Shown: positions 1-9,341, numbered from the stretch's first letter. The stretch is 64,000 nucleotides of DNA from Mesobacillus jeotgali (GCF_014856545.2 NZ_CP109811.1:2846001-2910000), one strand, 5' to 3'. The notes: generated from the letters alone by a model not told the origin. Made by a program: numbers and translations.

Positions 1-23
1 ATTAATAAGGAAATTAATGATAT

Positions 24-58
24 TAAAAACAAAGGAGCGTGTTTTTCTTACACGCTCC
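24..58 (-). terminator. Terminator of the ppdK operon
   Basis: On the minus strand an 8-bp stem (GGAGCGTG/CACGCTCC, plus-strand 34-41 and 51-58) is followed by a T-rich tract. It lies just past the ppdK stop codon, as expected for an intrinsic terminator. Confidence 0.85.
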
Positions 59-67
59 ATTTCAAAG

Positions 68-2740
68 TTATTTAGAAATTACTGCCTCTTTTTCGTTGTT
101 TCTCTCATGGCGGATCGTTGCCTGGGCAGCAGCGAGTCTCGCAAGCGGCACACGGTATGGCGAGCAGCTTACATAGTCAAGTCCTGCATTGTAGCAAAAC
201 TCAATCGAACTCTTTTCACCGCCGTGCTCCCCGCAAATTCCTGTCTTTAGGCCCGGCTTAGTCTGTCGGCCAAGTTCTACACCAGTCTCAACCAGCTTGC
301 CCACTCCCTCACGATCAAGCACTGCAAACGGGTTTTCGGGCAGGACCTTTTGCTCAATATACGCTTGAAGGAACTTTCCTTCAGCATCATCACGGCTATA
401 ACCGAATGTAGTCTGTGTCAGGTCATTCGTTCCAAATGAGAAGAAGTCAGCTTCCTCGGCAATCTGGTCCGCAGTCAATGCTGCACGCGGTATCTCAATC
501 ATTGTTCCAACAGTATATTCAAAATCCTTGCCAGTTTCTTCTTTTATGCTTTGCGCAGCTGCATTGACCAGTTCACGCATTTCCTTTAACTCATTAACAT
601 GGCCAACCAGCGGAATCATAATTTCAGGCTGGGCATTGATTCCTTTATCCGCTAAGTTTGCTACAGCATAGAAAATGGCTCTTGCCTGCATTTCATAGAT
701 TTCCGGGTGAATCATGCCAAGTCGGCAGCCACGGTGGCCAAGCATCGGATTGAATTCGTCCAATTGCCGTACCTTCTTAAGCAACGCTTCCTTTTCCTTA
801 AGTTCTTTTGATTCAGGGTCAAGGATTTGCAGTTTCGTAATCTCGACAATCAGTTCTTCTTTATCTGGCAAGAACTCATGTAAAGGCGGATCCAGCAAAC
901 GAATGGTTACTGGCAGTCCCTGCATGACTTCAAGGATTCCTTCAAAATCCCCCTGTTGCATCGGCAATAGTTCATCAAGTGCTGCATTTCGTTCTTCGAA
1001 TGTTTCTGCAAGAATCATCTTCTGGACGATCGGCACTCTTGCTGCATCCATGAACATATGCTCAGTGCGGCATAGACCAATTCCGCCTGCACCGAATTCC
1101 AAAGCCTTGGCAGAATCCTCAGGATTATCTGCGTTAGCGCGAACGCCTATTTTACGCTCTTCGTCAGCCCATGTGAGCAAAAGCTGGAACTCTTCGGACA
1201 GCTCAGGTTCGATCATAGGGATTTCACCCAGCATGATTTCACCTGTACCCCCATCAATCGTAATAATTTCACCATGATTAACTACCGTTTCACCAACGCG
1301 GAATTGTTTTTCGTGCAGATCGATTTTCATCGCTTCGCACCCACAAATACAAGCTTTGCCCATCCCCCGTGCTACGACAGCTGCATGGCTAGTCATTCCT
1401 CCTCGGCTAGTAACGACAGCTTGTGCTGCGATAATGCCATGGATATCATCTGGTGTTGTTTCAGGTCGTACCAGAATGACCTTTACACCTTCGTTAGCAA
1501 GCATTTCTGCTTCATCAGCATCAAATACTACTTTTCCCGTTGCTGCGCCAGGTGAAGCAGGAAGGCCTTTGGCCAACTGATTTCGCTCGAAATTCTCATC
1601 GATCCTGCGATGCAGGAGCTGGTCAAGCTGTTCCGGGTCAACACGAAGCAATGCAGCCTTTTTATCGATGATTCCTTCTTCGACCAACTCTGTAGCGATA
1701 CGGATGGCAGCCTGTGCAGTGCGCTTCCCGGTCCGTGTCTGAAGGATGAACAGTTCTCCGCGTTCAACCGTGAATTCGATATCCTGCATATCCTCATAAT
1801 GCTGTTCGAGACGGTTACAAGTATCAACAAACTGCTGATAAACTGTAGGCATTTCATCCTTTAACGTCTGAATTGGCTGCGGAGTCCGGATGCCTGCGAC
1901 CACATCCTCTCCCTGTGCATTGATCAGGTACTCACCATAAAGGATGCTTTCTCCAGTAGATGGGTCACGGGTAAATGCTACACCTGTTCCTGAATCATTG
2001 CCCATGTTCCCAAAAACCATGCTCTGGATGTTAACAGCAGTCCCCAGGTGTGAGGGAATTTTATTCAAACGGCGGTACACGATTGCCCGCTGGTTGTTCC
2101 AGGAATCAAATACAGCGTTTATGGAGAGGAATAGTTGTTCTTTAGGATCCTGAGGGAAAGGCTTTCTTGTATGTTTGGTCACGATATTTTTATAGCCCTG
2201 GATGACTTCCTTCCAATCTTCAGCAGTCATTTCAGGATCAGCAGAGTAGCCTTTTCCTTCCCTGGTTTCTTCCAGCAATCGCTCAAAGAAGAATACATCG
2301 ACATCGAGGACGACATCACTGAACATCTGGATGAAGCGGCGGTAAGAATCATAAGCAAATCTAGGGTTGTTCGTAAGTTTTGCCATACCCTCCACTGTTT
2401 CGTCATTCATACCAAGGTTAAGAATCGTATCCATCATCCCCGGCATTGAGAATACAGCCCCGGAGCGAACAGATACAAGCAAAGGGTTCTCTGGATTTCC
2501 AAGTTTCTTTCCTGTTTTCTGCTCCAATTCACCCAGCGCTTCTAAAACCTGTGCCTGAACTTCAGCAGGAATAGTCTTTCCAGCATCATAATAAGCGTTG
2601 CATGCTTCCGTGGAAATAGTGAACCCGAAAGGTACAGGAAGGCCGATGTTGGTCATTTCTGCCAGGTTGGCACCTTTTCCTCCCAGGATTTCTTTCATTC
2701 CGCTATTTCCTTCATTAAAAAGATAAACAAATTTAGACAT
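68..2740 (-). CDS. ppdK: Pyruvate, phosphate dikinase
   Basis: Interconverts pyruvate + ATP + Pi and PEP + AMP + PPi in the cytoplasm. The 890-aa length is normal for bacterial PPDK. The N-terminal nucleotide-binding domain begins with GGKGANLAEM, the swivelling domain carries the phosphohistidine motif GGMTSHAAVVARGMG near residue 455 including the Thr targeted by the regulator, and the C-terminal PEP/pyruvate barrel carries GICGEHGG with the catalytic Cys near residue 830. The start is 6 nt downstream of the PPDK regulator's stop codon, so the two are surely co-transcribed, with ccpN upstream. This arrangement suggests control of the pyruvate/PEP node when switching between glycolysis and gluconeogenesis. 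Confidence 0.97.
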   Translation of the reverse strand: MSKFVYLFNEGNSGMKEILGGKGANLAEMTNIGLPVPFGFTISTEACNAYYDAGKTIPAEVQAQVLEALGELEQKTGKKLGNPENPLLVSVRSGAVFSMPGMMDTILNLGMNDETVEGMAKLTNNPRFAYDSYRRFIQMFSDVVLDVDVFFFERLLEETREGKGYSADPEMTAEDWKEVIQGYKNIVTKHTRKPFPQDPKEQLFLSINAVFDSWNNQRAIVYRRLNKIPSHLGTAVNIQSMVFGNMGNDSGTGVAFTRDPSTGESILYGEYLINAQGEDVVAGIRTPQPIQTLKDEMPTVYQQFVDTCNRLEQHYEDMQDIEFTVERGELFILQTRTGKRTAQAAIRIATELVEEGIIDKKAALLRVDPEQLDQLLHRRIDENFERNQLAKGLPASPGAATGKVVFDADEAEMLANEGVKVILVRPETTPDDIHGIIAAQAVVTSRGGMTSHAAVVARGMGKACICGCEAMKIDLHEKQFRVGETVVNHGEIITIDGGTGEIMLGEIPMIEPELSEEFQLLLTWADEERKIGVRANADNPEDSAKALEFGAGGIGLCRTEHMFMDAARVPIVQKMILAETFEERNAALDELLPMQQGDFEGILEVMQGLPVTIRLLDPPLHEFLPDKEELIVEITKLQILDPESKELKEKEALLKKVRQLDEFNPMLGHRGCRLGMIHPEIYEMQARAIFYAVANLADKGINAQPEIMIPLVGHVNELKEMRELVNAAAQSIKEETGKDFEYTVGTMIEIPRAALTADQIAEEADFFSFGTNDLTQTTFGYSRDDAEGKFLQAYIEQKVLPENPFAVLDREGVGKLVETGVELGRQTKPGLKTGICGEHGGEKSSIEFCYNAGLDYVSCSPYRVPLARLAAAQATIRHERNNEKEAVISK

Positions 2741-2745
2741 CAGCC

Positions 2746-3558
2746 TTAACTCCTCTCACTTTTTAAAATATCGAGTATCAATCCTGCTGTTTCTTCGATT
2801 GCCTTATTTGAAACATTGATGACTGGGCAGCCAACACGTTTCATGATTTTTTCTGCATAATCAAGCTCTTCCAGGATTCGTTCATAGCTTGCATAATTTG
2901 CCCTGGCACCTAGTCCAAGCGCTTTCAGCCTTTCCGTCCTGATTTCGTTCAGTTTATCAGGCGAGATGATCAGCCCGACACATTTGCTTCTTGGTATCTG
3001 GAATAATTCATCTGGCGGCTTTACCTCTGGAACGATTGGTACATTGGCAACTTTGTAACGCTTGTGAGCAAGATACATTGATAAAGGTGTTTTTGAAGTC
3101 CGTGAAACGCCGACCAGTACGATATCCGCCCTTAAAATGCCGCGCGGGTCTCTGCCATCGTCGTATTTGACGGCAAATTCAATGGCTTCGATTTTACGGA
3201 AGTATTCATCATCAAGCTTACGCATCATTCCCGGTCGATGGTTTGGTTCCTTATTGAACTTCTTTTCAAAGGCATTCATCAGCGGATTTAGCAAATCAAC
3301 TGCATAGATTCCTTCCTCCTGCGCTCTTTTATCCAGATAAGCCTTGAGCGCTGGAACAACGATTGTATAAGCGATAATCGAACGCCCCTGCTTCGCCACC
3401 ATGATGACGTCTTCAATGTCTTCCTCGTCCTCAACATATGAATTTCTTCTGATATCAACCTGGCCGCCGTTAAACTGGGTTGCAACAGCCTTAACTACAA
3501 ATTCTGCCGTTTCCCCGACTGAATCGGATACCACATAGACAACTTCCTTCATATCCAA
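2746..3558 (-). CDS. ppsR: PPDK regulatory protein (bifunctional kinase/pyrophosphorylase)
   Basis: Family of DUF299 proteins (YqfL in B. subtilis) that inactivate PPDK by ADP-dependent phosphorylation of the Thr beside its catalytic His and reactivate it by Pi-dependent dephosphorylation. At 270 aa the length is typical. The protein opens with VVSDSVGETAE and carries the P-loop-like GVSRTSKTPLS near residue 150, both hallmarks. It sits between ccpN and its substrate ppdK, which strengthens the assignment. The first start here is TTG with an ATG two codons later; the sequence does not decide between them because the AGGAAG-like RBS is some distance upstream. Confidence 0.95.
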   Translation of the reverse strand: MDMKEVVYVVSDSVGETAEFVVKAVATQFNGGQVDIRRNSYVEDEEDIEDVIMVAKQGRSIIAYTIVVPALKAYLDKRAQEEGIYAVDLLNPLMNAFEKKFNKEPNHRPGMMRKLDDEYFRKIEAIEFAVKYDDGRDPRGILRADIVLVGVSRTSKTPLSMYLAHKRYKVANVPIVPEVKPPDELFQIPRSKCVGLIISPDKLNEIRTERLKALGLGARANYASYERILEELDYAEKIMKRVGCPVINVSNKAIEETAGLILDILKSERS

Positions 3559-3572
3559 AATACGCTCACTTC

Positions 3573-4223
3573 CTAGACAGATTTTTGCTCAGCTATTTCT
3601 AGATAAACCTTTGTAATGGTTGTTTTGGTTATTCGTCCTATAACTTCATATGAATCTGGTTTATGTTTGAGTTCCCGGACAACAGGGAGAGAATCAATTC
3701 TGTTTGTCACAAGCTTTTTTGCCGCCTGGACGAGTGTTTCTTCTGGCTTCACAGTTATAATGTTTGGCATCCTTGTCATGATGACGCTTACAGGAAGATC
3801 CTCGAGGTTCTTGTTTCCAATAGCGGCCCTCAACAGGTCTTTCCTTGAGATGACACCAGCAAGGCATCCTTCAGAATCAACTGCATATAATGTTCCTACA
3901 TCCTCAAGGAACATCTGGACAATCGCATCATAAACAGAAGATGATTTTTGAACGACAATCGGATGGCCCTTATAATCTTTGACTTTCAGATTCAGAACTT
4001 CTGTCGGTTCAAACAGTCTCTCTTTATCCTTATTGAAAAAATAGCCAACTCTCGGCCTTGCCTCAAGACTTCCTGCCATTGTCAGGATTGCCAGGTCTGG
4101 CCTAAGAGTAGCTCGGGTAAGCTTAAGCTTCTCAGCTATCTGTTCACCGGTTATCGGACCATCCTCCTTGACAATTTGAACGATTTCTTCCTGCCGTTTT
4201 GTTAGTTTAATAGAACTCACCAC
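3573..4223 (-). CDS. ccpN: CcpN-type transcriptional repressor (HTH + two CBS domains)
   Basis: An N-terminal winged HTH (LTKRQEEIVQIVKEDGPITG, residues about 5-60) is followed by two CBS domains (about 80-205), the architecture of B. subtilis CcpN/YqzB, which represses gluconeogenic genes and senses ATP/ADP. Motifs FLEDVGTLYAVD and IMTRMPNI match this family. It heads the ccpN-ppsR-ppdK operon. The start is a TTG-GTG-GTG cluster; GTG at 4223 is preferred because it lies 7 nt after GGGGG. Confidence 0.92.
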   Translation of the reverse strand: MVSSIKLTKRQEEIVQIVKEDGPITGEQIAEKLKLTRATLRPDLAILTMAGSLEARPRVGYFFNKDKERLFEPTEVLNLKVKDYKGHPIVVQKSSSVYDAIVQMFLEDVGTLYAVDSEGCLAGVISRKDLLRAAIGNKNLEDLPVSVIMTRMPNIITVKPEETLVQAAKKLVTNRIDSLPVVRELKHKPDSYEVIGRITKTTITKVYLEIAEQKSV

Positions 4224-4456
4224 CAACGTACCCCCAATAATTAATATGTAACATTATCAAGGAATTTTTTAATGTGTTATCCTTATTAATTTATAGTATA
4301 TAACATTTAACCAAAAAGCAAAAGAAAAGGTTTTGATAATTCTTTGAATATATTAAAAACGTAAGGTTTCTGGCGTTTAACTAGGATAATTGTTTATTTT
4401 AAACATTTATAATATGTCATACTGTTTTACACATTGAGGTTATAAATCTTTGAAAA

Positions 4457-4538
4457 GCTGTCTGAACTTGGAGCTACTTCGGACAGCACTTAAGAAAATC
4501 CAGGTAAAGTTGTCCGAACCTGGGTGCTGCTTCGGACA
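4457..4538. repeat. Two-unit tandem hairpin repeat with a 52-bp period
   Basis: Unit 1 is the inverted repeat GCTGTCTGAA (4457-4466) / TTCGGACAGC (4478-4487). Unit 2 is TGTCCGAA (4511-4518) / TTCGGACA (4531-4538). Corresponding positions are 52 nt apart. The period and the AAGAAAA...GGTAA linker resemble the five-unit array at 63377-63620 read on the minus strand. Function unknown. Confidence 0.75.
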
Positions 4539-4566
4539 GCATTGTGCTAAAACACGGAAAATAACC

Positions 4567-4598
4567 TAAAAAAATCCCCTGAGTACCATTCAGGGGAT
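4567..4598 (-). terminator. Terminator of exoA
   Basis: The 9-bp stem ATCCCCTGA (4574-4582) / TCAGGGGAT (4590-4598) is followed on the minus strand by seven T residues, just beyond the exoA stop. Confidence 0.9.
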
Positions 4599-4608
4599 CC
4601 ATCCACTT

Positions 4609-5364
4609 TTATATACTTAGCTCAAGCGTGACGGGGCAGTGGTCACTGCCCATGACAAAGCATTCGGCTCCTGCTTCTTTGATTGCTGGTACCAGTTTTT
4701 CAGAGACTATGAAATAATCGATACGCCATCCGATGTTCTTTTCTCTTACTTTATTCATGTAAGACCACCAGGTATAGACATCTTTAACTTCAGGATGCAA
4801 GTGGCGGAAGGAATCAATGAATCCACTGCTGAGGAGATCCGTCATCTTTCCTCGTTCCTCATCTGTAAAACCGGAATTTCCGCGATTTGGTTTTGGATTT
4901 TTCAAATCAATCTCATTGTGGGCGACATTCAAATCGCCGCAAAGGATTACTGGCTTATTGTCCTCCAATTCAAGCAAGTATTCCCTGAGCTTGTCTTCCC
5001 AGGACAGGCGGTAGCCGAGGCGAGCAAGATCACGCTGCGAATTTGGCGTGTAGACATTAACGAGATAAAACTCATCTAATTCTAAAGTGATTGCCCTTCC
5101 CTCATGGTCGTGTTCAGCCGATCCAATGCCATACTTTACTGATAAAGGCTCTTGTCTCGAAAAGACAGCTGTTCCGGAATAGCCTTTCTTTTCTGCGTAA
5201 TTCCAGTACTGGTGATATCCTTCCAGATCAAGGCTGATCTGGCCTTCCTGCAGTTTCGTTTCCTGTATACAAAAAAGGTCTGCGTCCGCCTCTTTAAAGA
5301 AATCTAAAAATCCCTTACGAGCGCAAGCCCTGATGCCATTCACATTCCATGATACTAGTTTCAT
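4609..5364 (-). CDS. exoA: Exodeoxyribonuclease III / AP endonuclease
   Basis: Mg-dependent endonuclease/exonuclease of the ExoIII family that cleaves at abasic sites during base excision repair. At 251 aa it matches the B. subtilis enzyme. Family motifs are in order: WNVNGIRA at the N-terminus, IQETKLQ (metal-binding Glu near residue 36), GDLNVAH (near 143), TWWSYM, RIDYF and the C-terminal GSDHCPV with the catalytic Asp-His pair. It is a single gene with its own terminator. Confidence 0.96.
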   Translation of the reverse strand: MKLVSWNVNGIRACARKGFLDFFKEADADLFCIQETKLQEGQISLDLEGYHQYWNYAEKKGYSGTAVFSRQEPLSVKYGIGSAEHDHEGRAITLELDEFYLVNVYTPNSQRDLARLGYRLSWEDKLREYLLELEDNKPVILCGDLNVAHNEIDLKNPKPNRGNSGFTDEERGKMTDLLSSGFIDSFRHLHPEVKDVYTWWSYMNKVREKNIGWRIDYFIVSEKLVPAIKEAGAECFVMGSDHCPVTLELSI

Positions 5365-5416
5365 AATTCGTTCTTCTCCTTGGTCATACTTAGTTCACTC
5401 ACATTCTTCTATTCTA

Positions 5417-6823
5417 TCAGTCTTCGATCAGCGATTCTAATATCGCGATTCCCTTTGTTATATCCTCAACCGGTGCATTCGCAAAAGAAAGCCTGAAATG
5501 CTGCATTTTCTGGGTTGCATAAATTCTCCCGGGATTGATCAGCACCCCATTCACGAGAGCTTTCCTGTACAAATCAGGCAATGAGATATCATGATTCATT
5601 TTTACCCATATAAAAAATCCGCCGGCAGGCTTTTCCCATTCGGCAAAAGTGCTTAAGTGTTTCTCCAGTGCTTCCAGGGCAGCATTTCTTCGTACTCTTA
5701 GCTGCTTTCTTACATTTGCCAAATGCTTTTCATACAATCCGCTGGACAGCCATTCTGCGGCAGCTCGCTGCGATAGAGAACTTGAACCGTAGTCTGTCTG
5801 CATTTTCAGGTCAGCCAGCCGGTCAATGACCGCTTCCGGACCGGCGATCCATCCGATTCTCAATCCGGGATTCAGGCTCTTTGACAGGCTGCCAAGATAT
5901 AAAACATTTCCGTGCCGGTCGTCCGATTTAATGGGAGGCGGTGGAGGAGAATCCAGCCACAAATCGCCGTACACATCATCTTCAATTATTGGAAGCTGGG
6001 CACTCTCAGCCAGTTTGAGCAGTTCCTGCCTTCTGTTTTCTCCCATAAGAGTACCAGTAGGATTGTGGAAATTCGGGTGGCAGTACAGCACCGATTTCCT
6101 GCTGTGATGTGATGCCTTTATCATCCCGGGAATGATGCCATCCTTGTCTATCGGGATTCCCTGGAGTTTCATCCCTGCAGATTGGAAGGTTGATAAAGAG
6201 TATAGATAAGATGGATTCTCGAGGAACACTGTTGATTCCCTTTCTAATAATCCTATGGAAATCAGGTGCAATGCCTGTAAAGCACCTGATACCACCAAAA
6301 TTGATGAAGCATCGACCATGATTCCTTTTTGATTGAGGTGCTTGGCAATAGCTTCACGCAATCGAAGGTTTCCTTTAGGGTCTTCGTAACCAAACGGTTT
6401 CAGTTCCTGCCCAACCTTTGTTAAAACAGCTCTCATTTCCACCAGTGGGAATAATTCCTTGGAGAGTTCACCTTTACTCAACTGGATCAAATGCTCATCG
6501 GATTCCGCAAGATTTATAGCCTGGACTGTCGACAGGCTTGCCTGATGGGTGCCGAGTGCCACCTGTTCATTCCAATTTACCGGTGGTGCAGACCGCATGA
6601 GTGTCCAGGTATTGTTAACTACCACTGTTCCCATACCCATCCGTCCTTCAACAAGTCCTTCAGCAGCTAATTCATCCAGTGCAGTTACGACTGTGCTTCT
6701 GTTTACATCGAATTGTTTAGCAATGTCGCGCTGACTCGGGAGCCTGCTGCCAACTGGCCAAATCCCGTTTGTAATCTGCTCTTTTATATAATTGATGATC
6801 AATTTGTATTTTGGCGCTTTCAT
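5417..6823 (-). CDS. ycxD: MocR-type regulator: GntR HTH fused to a PLP aminotransferase-like domain
   Basis: A GntR winged HTH (residues about 5-70, QRDIAKQFDVNRSTVV) is joined to a fold-type I aminotransferase domain. The PLP-lysine region GSLSKSLNPGLRIGW is intact, so PLP should bind. The gene is divergent from an EamA-type exporter, the same arrangement as ycxD-ycxC in B. subtilis, suggesting it controls that exporter. The start is set at ATG 6823 (MKAPKYK) because GGAGCAGGAG precedes it, whereas an ATG 18 nt further upstream has no RBS. The ligand is unknown. Confidence 0.9.
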   Translation of the reverse strand: MKAPKYKLIINYIKEQITNGIWPVGSRLPSQRDIAKQFDVNRSTVVTALDELAAEGLVEGRMGMGTVVVNNTWTLMRSAPPVNWNEQVALGTHQASLSTVQAINLAESDEHLIQLSKGELSKELFPLVEMRAVLTKVGQELKPFGYEDPKGNLRLREAIAKHLNQKGIMVDASSILVVSGALQALHLISIGLLERESTVFLENPSYLYSLSTFQSAGMKLQGIPIDKDGIIPGMIKASHHSRKSVLYCHPNFHNPTGTLMGENRRQELLKLAESAQLPIIEDDVYGDLWLDSPPPPPIKSDDRHGNVLYLGSLSKSLNPGLRIGWIAGPEAVIDRLADLKMQTDYGSSSLSQRAAAEWLSSGLYEKHLANVRKQLRVRRNAALEALEKHLSTFAEWEKPAGGFFIWVKMNHDISLPDLYRKALVNGVLINPGRIYATQKMQHFRLSFANAPVEDITKGIAILESLIED

Positions 6824-6841
6824 GTCTCCTGCTCCATTCAA

Positions 6842-6941
6842 AATTGGTTGGTTTTAAAATACCCCAATTGGTTGGATACATTTTACCAAGACCTAGTTAT
6901 ATTTAAAAGATAAAACTAATATGCAACGGAAAATTGGATGG
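6842..6941. promoter_or_regulatory. Three direct repeats in the MocR/EamA intergenic region (putative operators)
   Basis: AATTGGTTGG occurs at 6842-6851 and 6866-6875, and AATTGGATGG at 6932-6941. The first and third copies share extended flanks (AAATTGG(T/A)TGGTTTT...AATA). Direct repeats between a MocR regulator and its divergent target are characteristic of this regulator class. Their use as operators is inferred. Confidence 0.65.
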
Positions 6942-6962
6942 TTTTTAATAGGGGTGGATTAC

Positions 6963-7856
6963 ATGGACATAAGAATGGCAGCAGCACACTTACTCGTTAT
7001 TTTATTATGGGGATCGGCTTTTGCGGGGATCAGGCATGGTCTCGAAGGCTATTCACCTGAGCACTTGTCATTCTTGCGGCTTTTGGTCGGGTCATCAGCA
7101 CTTCTTTGCTACGCGGTAATAAGCAAAATGAAGCTTCCGGAAATAAAAGATTGGCCTGTTATATTCCTGTTTGGATTTTTGGGATTTGCAGTCTATCAAA
7201 CGGCGCTGAATTTTGGTGAACAAACTGTCAGCGCAGGTGCCGCAAGTCTGCTTGTTTCTACGTCACCCGTTTTTATAGGATTATTGGGGAAAATGTTCAA
7301 CCAGGAGCGCACCGGAAAATGGTACTGGTCTGGCGCTTTGATCAGCATGGCAGGAATTGTTCTCATTTCGTTCGGGGCTGGCGGCGGTTTCGAACTGGGC
7401 ATTGGCGTACTCTTAATATTGATTGCTTCATTATCTGAATCACTTTACTTTGTGTTCCAGAAAAATTACTTAGAAAAGTATGGGGCCCTGCCTTTTACTG
7501 CTTATACAATTTGGGCGGCCACCATTTTCATGGGTTTCTTTGCTCCTGGAATTGGATCTCAGATTGCTGAAGCTCCCTTAGGAGCAACGATTAGTGCTAT
7601 TTACCTCGGACTTTTCCCTACGGTGGTTGCTTACTTTGCTATAGCCTTTATTACAGCTCAGTCTGGAGCCTCTGAAGCAGCAAGTTCATTGTATCTTACT
7701 CCGGCTGCTTCTTTCATAATCGCCTGGATATGGCTTGGGGAAGTACCGGCAATCATCACCTTAGCTGGCGGTGTGATTACCCTTATAGGAGTTTCCCTGA
7801 CTTATCTCAAAGGGAGAAGCGAAATGGCAGGTTCGTCTTTAGAAATCAAAGGATAG
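6963..7856 (+). CDS. ycxC: EamA/DMT-family transporter
   Basis: A roughly 297-aa membrane protein with about ten hydrophobic segments and two internally related EamA halves, typical of drug/metabolite exporters. N-terminal HLLVILLWGSAFAG and the Glu/Pro-rich loops match the family. The start at 6963 follows GGGGTGG; a longer reading from 6921 lacks an RBS and would run through the third operator-like repeat. Substrate unknown, probably an amino acid or amine given the MocR partner. Its 3' end overlaps the convergent photolyase gene by 18 bp. Confidence 0.88.
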   Translation: MDIRMAAAHLLVILLWGSAFAGIRHGLEGYSPEHLSFLRLLVGSSALLCYAVISKMKLPEIKDWPVIFLFGFLGFAVYQTALNFGEQTVSAGAASLLVSTSPVFIGLLGKMFNQERTGKWYWSGALISMAGIVLISFGAGGGFELGIGVLLILIASLSESLYFVFQKNYLEKYGALPFTAYTIWAATIFMGFFAPGIGSQIAEAPLGATISAIYLGLFPTVVAYFAIAFITAQSGASEAASSLYLTPAASFIIAWIWLGEVPAIITLAGGVITLIGVSLTYLKGRSEMAGSSLEIKG

Positions 7857-9227
7857 CTGCTCCGCTTCTCCTTCCTTTTCTTTTTTCCGGACAGGTTTTC
7901 CTTTGTTCTTTATGGCCTGGCAGTGAAGTCTGGCATGTTTATAGGCCTTCTTCACATCTACCATAGGTGCTTCATAGCCAAGTTGATAAAAAGCAGGATA
8001 AAGCCACGGTTCATGAATGTATTCCTCCGTGAGCCTGCCTAATTCAGGAATATATCGGCGGATGAACGCACCATCCGGGTCAAGCTGCTTGCCGACTTTT
8101 ATGGGATCAATAACTTTCATCTTCCCCTTCATTCCAGTTTGCTGCTGGATATAGAAATCATGTACAGCTGGTTCATAATCTAAGAACAACCCCGCCAGGG
8201 CAGCGGATACTTTATGCTCATCAAGCAATAAAGTGTTAGCAATAAAAGATGTGACCATAGCTCGCAACGAAAAGTTCATCCATCCCGTTTTATCCAGACT
8301 CTTCATGGCTGCATCGATAATCGGAATTCCTGTCCTTCCCTGAAGCCAGCGGCGGAACCAATCCTCATTGTAATCCCTTTTGATTTCATTTACACCTGCC
8401 GGCTGCTGATCTTCCATTCTCAAACTGCAAATTTTTGCCCGTGTAGTAAGCTTTGATAAAAACTCTTCTAGCTGGGCCTTGTCTTCCTCCAGCTCACATG
8501 CTTGCAATTTCCGGACGGTTTTTTGAAAAATGGTCCTGTCCGAAATATTTCCCCATGTTATATAAGCAGAAAGCCTTGATGATGAAAGCGAGGAAGGAAG
8601 GGGTTTTTGGTGATTTTCAATATAGTTTGCGAACCTGCCTTCGAGGAATGATTCCAGTGTTTCAATTGCCTTTAATTCTCCCCCCTGCTGGCCAAAGCGG
8701 ATGTTATTACCCTTGAATCTCAGTTTCTGAAATCTTTTCAAATCAGGAAACAGAATATCAGGAATATTTGACGTTACCTCAATTTTGTTGGGAACTACAG
8801 CTAGCGATTCATTTAAATAAGTGTTCAAACGATTATTAAGCAGTCTCCCCGGGACATTTTCAAGTTCAGGACCATAAGCAAAAAGAAGCTGCTCTTTTTG
8901 TTTCGCCCATTCCTTAACTTTATCCATGAAACTACTATTATTGTGTGCATATAAGTTTATAGAATCATAATGCTTCAGCAATTTTTCAAGAACCGTCTCT
9001 ATCTCATCGTTAGCCAGAAAGAGTTTTCCATCCAGACCCTCAATTCCTTTTGCCAGCTCTTCCAGACTTTCAACTACAAATTGAAAATGGCGCGCGGAAA
9101 GCGGCGTATCCTCCCACTGTGAAGGCTCAAATACATACAGCGGCAATACCTCTCCCGCTCTGGCTGCATCAGTCAAAGGCTGATGGTCGGAAATGCGCAA
9201 ATCTTTATTGAAAAGGACGATGTTCAT
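7839..9227 (-). CDS. Photolyase/cryptochrome-family flavoprotein
   Basis: 462 aa, with an N-terminal photolyase Rossmann domain (NKDLRISDHQPL, residues 5-16) and a C-terminal FAD-binding domain containing GRTGIPIIDAAMKSLDKTGW and DPDGAFIRRYIPEL. It probably repairs UV pyrimidine dimers with light. The region that in classical class I enzymes reads around NGGWQWSASTG is here YEPAVHDFYIQQQTG, so it belongs to a divergent branch and the substrate is less certain. The start is ATG 9227, preceded by GGAGTG; a longer in-frame reading from 9299 has no better signal. It overlaps the convergent EamA gene by 18 bp. Confidence 0.88.
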   Translation of the reverse strand: MNIVLFNKDLRISDHQPLTDAARAGEVLPLYVFEPSQWEDTPLSARHFQFVVESLEELAKGIEGLDGKLFLANDEIETVLEKLLKHYDSINLYAHNNSSFMDKVKEWAKQKEQLLFAYGPELENVPGRLLNNRLNTYLNESLAVVPNKIEVTSNIPDILFPDLKRFQKLRFKGNNIRFGQQGGELKAIETLESFLEGRFANYIENHQKPLPSSLSSSRLSAYITWGNISDRTIFQKTVRKLQACELEEDKAQLEEFLSKLTTRAKICSLRMEDQQPAGVNEIKRDYNEDWFRRWLQGRTGIPIIDAAMKSLDKTGWMNFSLRAMVTSFIANTLLLDEHKVSAALAGLFLDYEPAVHDFYIQQQTGMKGKMKVIDPIKVGKQLDPDGAFIRRYIPELGRLTEEYIHEPWLYPAFYQLGYEAPMVDVKKAYKHARLHCQAIKNKGKPVRKKEKEGEAEQLSFDF

Positions 9228-9341
9228 TCTAATCACTCCGCTATTGACGATTATCACTTGGCTCTTTAGAAATTGCACACCCGAACCAAAAAACTTCATA
9301 ATTTGCAGGTTTCTAAAAGGAACAATAGTAAAATTAAGCTC

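Larger units (their letters stand above)
4224..4608. other. Gene-free gap holding the ccpN promoter region and a hairpin repeat
   Basis: About 385 bp without a credible gene. The part next to ccpN (4230-4440) is AT-rich and presumably contains its promoter, though I could not place -35/-10 boxes with confidence. The rest holds the two-unit hairpin repeat at 4457-4538 and the exoA terminator. Confidence 0.6.

Noticed and set aside
714..1277. 187-codon frame on the plus strand
   Set aside because: Antisense to ppdK, Ser/Pro-rich, no RBS.
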